NCBI RefSeq assembly: GCF_001427825.1 | Contig: NZ_LMGT01000001.1 | Location: 248,001 to 312,000, forward strand | Direction of reading: 5' to 3' | Length of the DNA: 64,000 nucleotides | Source of the DNA: Brevundimonas sp. Root608 | GTDB taxonomy: Bacteria; Pseudomonadota; Alphaproteobacteria; Caulobacterales; Caulobacteraceae | Notes under the pieces: model-generated | Seen by the model: only the letters and a program-made list of their open reading frames with translations | The model's database searches: none | Told to the model about the DNA's origin: nothing | Position numbers and translations under genes: made by a program | Shown: one piece after another, positions 17,943-25,255 of the stretch | Position numbering within the stretch: the first letter of the stretch is position 1 | Layout of the letters: each line of letters begins with the position of its first letter

Positions 17943-18419
17943 ATGCCTGTGATGATCGACCGTCGTGACGCGCTGGCGATGCTGGCCGCATCCGTCGCCC
18001 CGGCCGAGACGGACCGGCAGGGCGATCCGGGCATTCGGGCCGCGCTGGAGCGGTATGCGACGGCCTGGCTGGCCAACGACCTTCCGGCCATCGTCGCCTG
18101 CTACCATGACCGGTTCACCCTCCACTATTTCGGCTCCAACCCGCTGTCGGGAGTTCACGTCGGCAAGCGGGCGGCGCTGACGACCCTGGCCGAATTCGGC
18201 CGCCTGACCGGACGCCAGCTCCTGGGCGTCGTCGACATCATGGCCGGCGCGACCCGAGGCGTCATCCTGGCGCGCGAGCGTCTCGGCCATGGAGGCGACG
18301 CCCGGGATGTGGATCGGGTTCTCGTCTACCGGATCGAGGACGGCCTGCTGGCCGAGTGCTGGGTCCACGACGCCGATCAGGCCCTGATCGACAGGTTGCT
18401 GACGCCGCCGGCTGGCTGA
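17943..18419 (+). CDS. SnoaL/NTF2-like fold protein
   Basis: This 158-residue protein has the cone-shaped NTF2-like pattern. The initial helix contains ALERYATAWLANDLPAIVAC, followed by YHDRFTLHYFGSNPLSG and a final strand with EDGLLAECWVHDADQ. Relatives include polyketide cyclases and stress or limonene-epoxide-hydrolase-like enzymes; many have no known activity. The ATG at 17943 has GGAG seven bases before it. The short N-terminal sequence (DRRDALAMLAASVAPAE) resembles a weak Tat-like leader but is too short to call. It is the last gene of the core-like part of the window. Confidence 0.75.
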   Translation: MPVMIDRRDALAMLAASVAPAETDRQGDPGIRAALERYATAWLANDLPAIVACYHDRFTLHYFGSNPLSGVHVGKRAALTTLAEFGRLTGRQLLGVVDIMAGATRGVILARERLGHGGDARDVDRVLVYRIEDGLLAECWVHDADQALIDRLLTPPAG

Positions 18420-18557
18420 ATGAGACGGCCGCCTCAGTCATTCCGAAGGCGAGCCTCCTTGGCTCGGACGCAATAGCGCAGCGTCGCTGGCGAGAAAAGA
18501 ACCCCTGAGCGAACCGGCGACGTCTGGTGCGAGGCAAGGGTTTTCAGGGTCAATCCG

Positions 18558-18995
18558 TTAGTCGATCGTTGCCGAACCCGAATCTGAAGTGATCCATCGG
18601 GCAAGTCGCTCTGTAGCGCCCCGAGCATCGCGGCGAACCGCACATTCCCAGACGGTCGCAACCCGCCAGCCTGCCTTTTGCAACGCCACAAACGCGCGCT
18701 CATCGCGGAGGACATTGGCGCCAAACTTCTGGTCCCAGAACGCTGGTCGTGTCGCCGGTGTCGTGGTGAAGCGGCAGCCTTCATGCCGATGCCAGAAACA
18801 GCCATGAACGAAGATCGCAGCGCGCCACTTGGGGAGAAGCAGATCGGGCTTGCCGGGCAATCCGGGCGCGTGGAGCCGAAAACGAAATCCCGCGCGATGA
18901 AGACCTTGCCGCACCACCATTTCCGGCTTCGTGTTCTTCCCCTTGATGCCGGACATCATCCGAGACCGGGTCGCCTTGTCGACAACGTCAGCCAT
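18558..18995 (-). CDS. vsr: Very short patch repair (Vsr) endonuclease
   Basis: Vsr nicks 5' of the T in T:G mismatches that arise by deamination of 5-methylcytosine at Dcm-type sites. The 145 residues show the start TRSRMMSGIKGKNTKPE, the catalytic Asp in GKPDLLL, the FVHGCFWHRHEGC zinc/active-site segment, and the C-terminal WECAVRR. It is divergent from the C5 methyltransferase at 19073 across 77 bp, the usual dcm-vsr association, so it very likely repairs sites methylated by that enzyme. It marks the left edge of the defence-rich region. Confidence 0.95.
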   Translation of the reverse strand: MADVVDKATRSRMMSGIKGKNTKPEMVVRQGLHRAGFRFRLHAPGLPGKPDLLLPKWRAAIFVHGCFWHRHEGCRFTTTPATRPAFWDQKFGANVLRDERAFVALQKAGWRVATVWECAVRRDARGATERLARWITSDSGSATID

Positions 18996-19072
18996 TCTGT
19001 CCTTTTCGCGTGGCGGTTTCGCGCGTCCCTGGTAGATACCGATCTAATTCAAGGCGCGAGAACTTCTGGGGC

Positions 19073-20620
19073 ATGGCTTTAACGTATCAGGTCGTCGATC
19101 TGTTCGCAGGACCGGGCGGTCTTGCGGAGGGCTTTTCCTCGTTCACTGACAGGGACGGAACGAACCCATTCCAGGTAACGATCTCCGTCGAGAAGGAGGC
19201 GTCCGCACACAAAACCCTCCAGCTCCGGGCGTTCCTTCGCCAGTTCGATGAGTTTCCGGACGAGTATTATGATTGGCTGAACAATGGTGGTGCGGAGCCG
19301 GACTGGTCCGTGACGCATCCGGGCGAGTGGGAGACCGCCCTCGAAGAAGCGCTGCGGCTAGAGCTCGGCACACCGCACGCGGCCCGCGTTCTGGACAGTC
19401 GGATCGCAGAGCTGGTCGAGCTGGACGTGCCGACTGTCGTGATCGGAGGGCCGCCATGTCAGGCATATTCCCTCGTCGGAAGGTCACGTAATCAGGGCAC
19501 AGAGGGCTATGTCCCTGAGGACGACAAGCGACACTTTCTCTATCGCGAATATATCCGGATCCTGAAGGGACTGCGGCCCGTCGCGTTCGTCATGGAAAAC
19601 GTGAAGGGAATCCTTTCGTCGTCGGTCGAGGGGCGTTTCATCTTCGAACAGGTGCTAGCAGACCTTCGGGCTGCCGACGGCTCTCCCGACGCTTACGAAC
19701 TGTTCGCAGTAGCCCTGGATGATGAGGGACACACAGTCCTTCGCCGGACATCACGTCACCAGGACTTCATCGTCCGAAGTGAAGATTTTGGCGTGCCGCA
19801 GGCTCGCCATCGCGTCATCGTCGTGGGTCTCCGCCGCGATGTTGCCGGGGCAATTTCGTCTGCCAGTGAGACAGCCGGCAAGTTCGTTGGCGAACCAGCC
19901 ACTGTGCGCGATGTGATCTCCGGACTTTCAGTCCTCCGCAGCGGATTGAGCCGTGGAGACGATGCGGCAGCCTGGCGTGATGTCGTCACTGGTCAGATGG
20001 ACACTGTCATCACCGCGCTCGAGGAAGTGCCGGAGACTGCTTCGGACCTGCTGACGGCAGCGCGCCGTTTCCGACAGATGTTCATGGCCGTGAATGACCT
20101 GCCGCCCCGGTCATCTAAGGCGCCGCCTTCGGTTTCGTCCGATTGCCCTGACGTTCTCGCAGGCTGGCTTGTTGACCCCCGCCTCGAGGTGACTTTGAAC
20201 CATTCGAGCAGGGGCCACATGGTGGAGGACCTCGGCCGATATTTCTTCAGCTCGGTTTTCACCAGCGTCCGCGGTCGTGCGCCCAAGGCAGGCGACTTCC
20301 CGACGGCGCTTGCGCCCGATCATGCCAACTGGGGATCCGGCAAGTTCGCTGACCGTTTCCGGACCCAAGGCTGGGACCAGTCGTCCACCACGGTGACCAG
20401 CCACATCTCGAAGGATGGCCACTACTTCATCCATCCGGATCCAGTTCAATGCCGCTCGCTGACCGTGCGTGAAGCGGCGAGGCTTCAGACCTTCCCCGAC
20501 AACTACCTCTTCCTCGGCAACCGCACCGAGCAATACGTCCAGGTCGGAAACGCTGTCCCGCCGTTTCTTGCACGGCAGATTGCCGAGGTTCTGCACTGCG
20601 CGCTGTCTTCGCAAGACTGA
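19073..20620 (+). CDS. dcm: DNA (cytosine-5-)-methyltransferase of the Vsr/Z1/MORC locus
   Basis: This is a 515-residue C5 methylase. It has motif I VVDLFAGPGGLAEGF (residues 6-20), catalytic GGPPCQ with Cys129, FVMENVKG (motif VI), QARHRVIVVGLRRD (motif VIII), a long variable target-recognition region (about 250-420), and a C-terminal QVGNAVPPFLA (motif X). A long insertion between motifs I and IV is an unusual enlargement. The ATG at 19073 begins just before motif I. It is convergent with the five-gene operon ending at 20741 and divergent from vsr. In related loci such methylases mark host DNA against a linked restriction complex. This one is probably the modification arm. Confidence 0.93.
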   Translation: MALTYQVVDLFAGPGGLAEGFSSFTDRDGTNPFQVTISVEKEASAHKTLQLRAFLRQFDEFPDEYYDWLNNGGAEPDWSVTHPGEWETALEEALRLELGTPHAARVLDSRIAELVELDVPTVVIGGPPCQAYSLVGRSRNQGTEGYVPEDDKRHFLYREYIRILKGLRPVAFVMENVKGILSSSVEGRFIFEQVLADLRAADGSPDAYELFAVALDDEGHTVLRRTSRHQDFIVRSEDFGVPQARHRVIVVGLRRDVAGAISSASETAGKFVGEPATVRDVISGLSVLRSGLSRGDDAAAWRDVVTGQMDTVITALEEVPETASDLLTAARRFRQMFMAVNDLPPRSSKAPPSVSSDCPDVLAGWLVDPRLEVTLNHSSRGHMVEDLGRYFFSSVFTSVRGRAPKAGDFPTALAPDHANWGSGKFADRFRTQGWDQSSTTVTSHISKDGHYFIHPDPVQCRSLTVREAARLQTFPDNYLFLGNRTEQYVQVGNAVPPFLARQIAEVLHCALSSQD

Positions 20621-20740
20621 ATTGCGGCTGTCGGGAAACCTGATGTCCGTGCGACTGGGCGCCCTTGTTGCGTGAGAACCCCCGCTAGTCGCCTCGGGTG
20701 AGGGGCGAGCGGCAATGATCGGAGCCCGTTGACGCCGGCC

Positions 20741-21517
20741 TCAGGCCGCCGTCTGCTCCGCCGCCACGATCCGCGCGCTTTCGTCGAAGATTTCGTCGAT
20801 CAGATCAGCCAGCGCTTCGGCACCCATCTCGCCAAGGAAGATGATCTCGTTTCTCAGCCGCAAGCCGATTGTGGCCCGGCGCATGATCGCCTGCATCGCT
20901 GGTCGGCCATGTCGAAGAGCGGCGCGTACCCAGCCCTCTGCGAGCGCACAGGCGAGGCGGCGATCGCCGCCGATGGAAGGCCGTTCTGTGATGGCGACGA
21001 AAGCGTCCTCGGTCAGGGTCTCGAGCAGGGCCCAGCGATTGGGTGCGTCCTCCCCTCGATCGAGTGCCCTGGCCCGCATCCACAGGCGCTGGAAGGTATT
21101 GCGAACGCCGCCATGGTGGCGGTCTTCGGACAACTCGTACCGCCAGATCGTCACCGGCCGTAGTAGAGCCGTCGCAATGAATGTCCAGACGTCGTCTCGC
21201 AGGGCTTCGCCCGACTGCAGAAGGGGGTGACCCGCGAGCAGCTTCGCGCAGGCGACGTCGAAACGCGCGCGAGCCGCGATGGTGTTATCCGTCGGAAAGC
21301 CGGCCTCCCGGGCGACGCGGGTGACATCGTCACGAAAGCGCACCAGCTGCTCCGGCGGTATCGGGCTTCCTCCCACCGGGCCGAAGGTGATCGCGTCCGG
21401 CAGCACGTCTGAGGTCGGGCCGTTTCCCGGCAAGCCATGCGTCTCGCGTTGTTCGGCGAGCATCTGGTCCGCGGCGGCCTCGCTCAGCCGTGGCAGCAGG
21501 ATAACCGGGTCGCTCAT
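20741..21517 (-). CDS. Uncharacterised subunit of the Z1/MORC operon (DUF6339-like)
   Basis: This 258-residue, largely helical protein has no catalytic motif I can recognise. It begins MSDPVILLPRLSEAAADQM, and its middle contains VWTFIATALLRPVTIWRYEL, a segment I associate with the DUF6339 family, though only from memory. The ATG overlaps the upstream stop by 4 nt (ATGA), making it the fifth and last gene of the operon. Because homologous operons keep a gene of this size in this place, a structural or targeting role in the complex is a reasonable inference. The predicted protein has no signal peptide or membrane segment. Confidence 0.75.
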   Translation of the reverse strand: MSDPVILLPRLSEAAADQMLAEQRETHGLPGNGPTSDVLPDAITFGPVGGSPIPPEQLVRFRDDVTRVAREAGFPTDNTIAARARFDVACAKLLAGHPLLQSGEALRDDVWTFIATALLRPVTIWRYELSEDRHHGGVRNTFQRLWMRARALDRGEDAPNRWALLETLTEDAFVAITERPSIGGDRRLACALAEGWVRAALRHGRPAMQAIMRRATIGLRLRNEIIFLGEMGAEALADLIDEIFDESARIVAAEQTAA

Positions 21518-22407
21518 GCGTCGAATCCTACACTGGCGATAATAGCGGCGCGGAAATCGCCAGGGCGCTGTTCGAGCGTGGAGCCGGCCTCGGGCACGGA
21601 GCTGAAGGGCCGCAGCAGCCAGTGCCGGATCTGACCGCCCAAGGTGGTCTCTTCCGCACTCTGCAGTCGGTCCGCACCATCCGGCGATCGAAGTGCGCTC
21701 TCACACATCTGGGACACGACATCTCCCATCAGCGCCTGCAGGGTCAGCGGGTCCTGTTCCTGAACGCGATCCACGAACAGCGGCTGGTCTTCGTTGAGGT
21801 ACAGCCGTACGGCGCTGTAGAAGTCCCGCTCCAGGTCCGCGGCATTCCAGCGAAGGTGCCACGGCGCATGCTGATGCGGACGACCCCGGAATAGTCCGTT
21901 GAAACTGACGACCTCCATCGGGAAACGGGGATCATGACCTTCCAGTCGGGATACGATCCGATCTGACCAGAGCCGAGACCCCTGCAGGGTCGGAGCCAGT
22001 CGATTGAAAGCGTCAGCGTCCGCCGCAAGCACTATCGTGGTGCGCAGGCTGAGCTGGCTCGACATCCAGCGGCTCGGCAGTTCGAACTCGACCCTGTGGT
22101 CGGCCGCATCGCGCAACAGCGGTTCGCGTACGCGGTGGATGATTTCGCGAGGCAGGGCGCCGGAGCCGGAGCCGGCCTCGACCACCAGGGCGAGCGCAAA
22201 GCCGTCGGCGGCAAGACCGAGCTCTTCGGCGGCGGCGGCATGATCCAGGCGAACCCGGCGGCTGACCTTCAGGGCGGCTCCATAGTCCCAGTCCGGCATC
22301 GTGTCGCCGAGCGGCAACGGGCTGCCGTGGTTCAGTTCGTAGACCCATCCGTCGAGGCGTGCGGCCTCGGACAGCTGAAGAAAGGGAGCGGCTGTCCGAC
22401 GCTTCAT
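21514..22407 (-). CDS. Uncharacterised subunit of the Z1/MORC operon
   Basis: This 297-residue soluble protein has no family I recognise. The N-terminal half is mixed alpha/beta with a Ser/Gly-rich segment (VVEAGSGSGALPREI). The middle contains ELPSRWMSSQLSLRTTIVL and a conserved-looking WHLRWNAADLERDFYSAVRLYLN. The C-terminal part is helical with RHWLLRPFSS. It overlaps both neighbours by 4 nt (ATGA at 22404-22407 and 21514-21517), so it is translated with the GHKL ATPase and the terminal subunit. A role as an adaptor of the predicted MutL-like restriction complex is an inference from position only. Confidence 0.75.
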   Translation of the reverse strand: MKRRTAAPFLQLSEAARLDGWVYELNHGSPLPLGDTMPDWDYGAALKVSRRVRLDHAAAAEELGLAADGFALALVVEAGSGSGALPREIIHRVREPLLRDAADHRVEFELPSRWMSSQLSLRTTIVLAADADAFNRLAPTLQGSRLWSDRIVSRLEGHDPRFPMEVVSFNGLFRGRPHQHAPWHLRWNAADLERDFYSAVRLYLNEDQPLFVDRVQEQDPLTLQALMGDVVSQMCESALRSPDGADRLQSAEETTLGGQIRHWLLRPFSSVPEAGSTLEQRPGDFRAAIIASVGFDA

Positions 22408-24245
22408 GCCCGACCGCCTTCACCAACCATCGCCTGCAGCCCGACGGCGCAATTGTCGGGGACCGTCACCCGAACGGTAAAGGAGCCCTCGACCTGGCCG
22501 ATCCGAATGAGGCTTCCCGGAGCCAGGACGTCGCCGTCTGGACCGGTCACCGAGACGATCTCGGGACAGGGGCCCTGCTCGAGTCGCGAAAGCGGCACGT
22601 GGCCGCCATCCATCGCGACCACCGGTTCCAGGAGCAACTGGTCTTCGCGACCGGTGCCGGTCACTTCGAAACTGAACAGCGCCGTTCGTTCGTCATGATG
22701 GAGCTCCAGTCGCTCGAAGACTGGTCGCGATGCGCGCCGCCGTGCAGAGCGTGCGCCGCCACCGCCGTTTCCCCGATCGCGGCTCGGTCCGCCATGGCCC
22801 CCCGCGTCGAGGAAAGACCCCAGGAGGCCGGAAACCGCAGCCAGCGGGTGGCTGTTGTCGCTCTGGCCCGCACTGGACATGACCGGGCTTGCGACCTCGT
22901 GGGCCGCGGCGTTCAGGCGTTTGAGCGCGACCGCCACATAGGTCTTGTCCCGGCCCTTCGGAAAGGCCGAGGGGTCCCAAGTGTCATGGGCCGCCGGTTC
23001 CGACAGGGCGAAGGCTCTCTCAACTTCAGGCTCGGCGCTGGCCACGAACACTCCCGCCCATTCGGCGCGGTCGTCGGGCAGTGCCCCGCCCTCGATATTG
23101 GTGACGACAAGCTCGGCCGGCCGCATCAGGGCGATGTGGCTGGCGGGTTCCGGGAACAGACTGTCCTCACGCTGGAAGATGGGGAGACGGTCCGATCGGA
23201 GCCCCTTCACGATGGCCAGGTGGCCGAGAAGCTTCTGCGGGCGCTGACAGCTTACTGGCACCACATCGGCGTGTTTCTCGCGGATCATGGTCATCGCCCG
23301 CGCATAGAGATCGAGTGGCGGGCAGACCTCGGGCAGGGGAACCTCGATCTCCTCTCCCTCGACTTCGACCCGCGCCACGATGCGTTTGGCCGGCTCCGCA
23401 TTCTCCATCATGCGGGGCCAGAAATTCCACAGTAGCGCCTCGACAATCTCGATACCTGCGGTCTCAACGGTTTCGCCGGCGAGGTCAGGGTCAAGGATGA
23501 TGATCGAGGTGCCCGTCTCCAAGGGGCCGCGTTCGGGCGAGCCCATGGCCGCGGCGATCCAGGCCGCCATCTCGCCGGTGGCCGGGTCGGTCGGTTCCTC
23601 GGCGCCCGACGAGACGCCCCACCAGTGTCGACCGGTATATTTGCGGGAATAGCCATCGCCGGATGATCGGGCGCCTGATGCGCCGAGATGACAGGCCATG
23701 ATCCGGCGCTCGGGGTCGGCCGGACCCACGGCGAGCGTATCGACGATAATCGTCGAGCACCGGCTGGCCATGTACAGGGACGCCTTGCCAAAGCCGTAGG
23801 TGCCGCCGCCGAGCGCAGTATTGCGCTGGGTGCCGACGTTGCGCAGGAAGTCGATGAAATCGGTGCGGTCGACGCCATCCGGGATCCGGTCGGCCCGGGT
23901 CGGGCCGCCGAGCCCGGTCGTATTGAAATCGCAGATCTCCAGAACGCGCGGCGTTTCGGACTCCAGAAACCGAAGCAGGTCGTGGCGCGATTCTTCGACG
24001 AACGGCAGGTCTCCGAACACGCTCGCACGCAGGAACTCGACCTGCTCCGGCGTGAGCGTCCGAAGGCGGATCAGGATCGAAGGACCGATTCCCAGCTTGG
24101 CGGCATCACAGCTGTTCTGAATCGCTTCCCGAAGGACGAGCTGCAGGCCTTCCAGGGAGGGAGCTCCCAACAGCCGACGGAAGCCGCCATCGCCGATGTT
24201 GCCGGTGGCCGCATAGGGCTCGGAATAGAGCCTCCACGCCGTCAT
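22404..24245 (-). CDS. MORC/MutL-type GHKL ATPase
   Basis: This 613-residue ATPase has a GHKL domain at the N-terminus: the N-box LREAIQNSCDA (Asn44, Mg-binding), the G1 box ICDFNTTGLGG (about 104-114), and the G2 glycine lid GGGTYGFGKASLY (about 146-158). An S5-like domain and a C-terminal beta-rich region follow. Iyer, Abhiman and Aravind described such bacterial MORC-like proteins in restriction-modification operons with Z1 helicases. An ATG at 24245 overlaps the preceding stop (ATGA); a GTG at 24254 would add three residues. ATP-driven clamp closure on DNA is the expected activity by analogy with MutL. Confidence 0.9.
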   Translation of the reverse strand: MTAWRLYSEPYAATGNIGDGGFRRLLGAPSLEGLQLVLREAIQNSCDAAKLGIGPSILIRLRTLTPEQVEFLRASVFGDLPFVEESRHDLLRFLESETPRVLEICDFNTTGLGGPTRADRIPDGVDRTDFIDFLRNVGTQRNTALGGGTYGFGKASLYMASRCSTIIVDTLAVGPADPERRIMACHLGASGARSSGDGYSRKYTGRHWWGVSSGAEEPTDPATGEMAAWIAAAMGSPERGPLETGTSIIILDPDLAGETVETAGIEIVEALLWNFWPRMMENAEPAKRIVARVEVEGEEIEVPLPEVCPPLDLYARAMTMIREKHADVVPVSCQRPQKLLGHLAIVKGLRSDRLPIFQREDSLFPEPASHIALMRPAELVVTNIEGGALPDDRAEWAGVFVASAEPEVERAFALSEPAAHDTWDPSAFPKGRDKTYVAVALKRLNAAAHEVASPVMSSAGQSDNSHPLAAVSGLLGSFLDAGGHGGPSRDRGNGGGGARSARRRASRPVFERLELHHDERTALFSFEVTGTGREDQLLLEPVVAMDGGHVPLSRLEQGPCPEIVSVTGPDGDVLAPGSLIRIGQVEGSFTVRVTVPDNCAVGLQAMVGEGGRA

Positions 24246-25255
24246 TTCAGGCACGCGAGTACCCGATCTTCGGTGAGTTTCATGTCGGCCTCGGTCAAGG
24301 CGAATGGGCCCGCCTGGGCCAGATCGATCTCGTACTTCAACGCTCCGATGCCCGCAGGCTTGCCGGCCGGCCCGAAGGTCTCGGCGACAATGCGCGGAAA
24401 GCCGGGCTCCACGGCGAAGGCGTCGATCGCCTCGCAGTTGAAGGACTGATTGTTCCAGGCGCCCGCAGACGGATCAGGACATCCCATTCCCTTGAGGCGT
24501 TCCCGCAACACCTTCGACGAGCCGGTGCGTGCTTCGATATCCTCGACAAGCCGCGCGACCGTAACCGCCCCATTGGAGGTCCGGTCCAGAACAACGCGCC
24601 AGAGCTCGAGTGAGCCGCCCATCGGGATGTCGAGCTGGTCGATCGACGAGATCGTAACCGTGCCGGAGCGCCGGCGACTGGATTTGACTTCGATGGCGTG
24701 CACGCCGCCCCGAAAGTCGTGGCGATCCTTGTCAGGTCCGAACCATACCTCCGGTGCGCGTGCATGCCGGTTCGCGAGCCGGAGCAGGACGAGGAGCTCA
24801 GCCACCAGTCCCTGCACCTGTTCGATGCCGATGCTTTCGTCTTCCGCCTGGACAAACAGGGCTCGCAGATCGCGCACGGCTTCGGTCAGCGCGGTGGATG
24901 GCGATTCCCCATCCTCAATCCGCGAAAGAACCGCCAGAACCAGATCGGCAAATGCGCGATCCAGCGACGCCTCTCTGCAACTCACGATCAGATAGGGTCG
25001 CGATCCTGACGCATCGGACAGCTGGTTGGCCCCGACCTCGATGACGGGGAGATCGGCGAATACTGGTCGTTTGGTTCCCGGCGCGACCGGCAGCAGCAAC
25101 TGAGTCCAGCCCTCTGGCGAGATGCTGAGCATTGCGTTGCCATAGCCGGTCGTCACCCCGAGATCGGAGGCCGCGACCGAAGCGGGGTCCTCTTGCGTGG
25201 AGCCGGTTCGAAGCGTGGCCCAGCGGGTATGAATGTCAGACGTGGTTCTGGACAC
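24242..25255 (-). CDS. PD-(D/E)XK nuclease, DUF4420 type
   Basis: I chose the GTG at 25255, preceded by GGAGG six bases upstream within the end of the Z1 gene, giving 337 residues. The catalytic core is seen as HDFRGGVHAIEVKSSRR: the Asp, then the E-x-K pair, in a spacing typical of the restriction endonuclease fold. Upstream are WTQLLLPV and the long helix ELLVLLRLANRHARAPEVW. This is the probable DNA-cleaving component of the operon. It overlaps Z1 by 20 bp and the GHKL gene by 4 nt. It resembles the DUF4420 family described as putative PD-(D/E)XK members. Confidence 0.88.
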   Translation of the reverse strand: MSRTTSDIHTRWATLRTGSTQEDPASVAASDLGVTTGYGNAMLSISPEGWTQLLLPVAPGTKRPVFADLPVIEVGANQLSDASGSRPYLIVSCREASLDRAFADLVLAVLSRIEDGESPSTALTEAVRDLRALFVQAEDESIGIEQVQGLVAELLVLLRLANRHARAPEVWFGPDKDRHDFRGGVHAIEVKSSRRRSGTVTISSIDQLDIPMGGSLELWRVVLDRTSNGAVTVARLVEDIEARTGSSKVLRERLKGMGCPDPSAGAWNNQSFNCEAIDAFAVEPGFPRIVAETFGPAGKPAGIGALKYEIDLAQAGPFALTEADMKLTEDRVLACLK

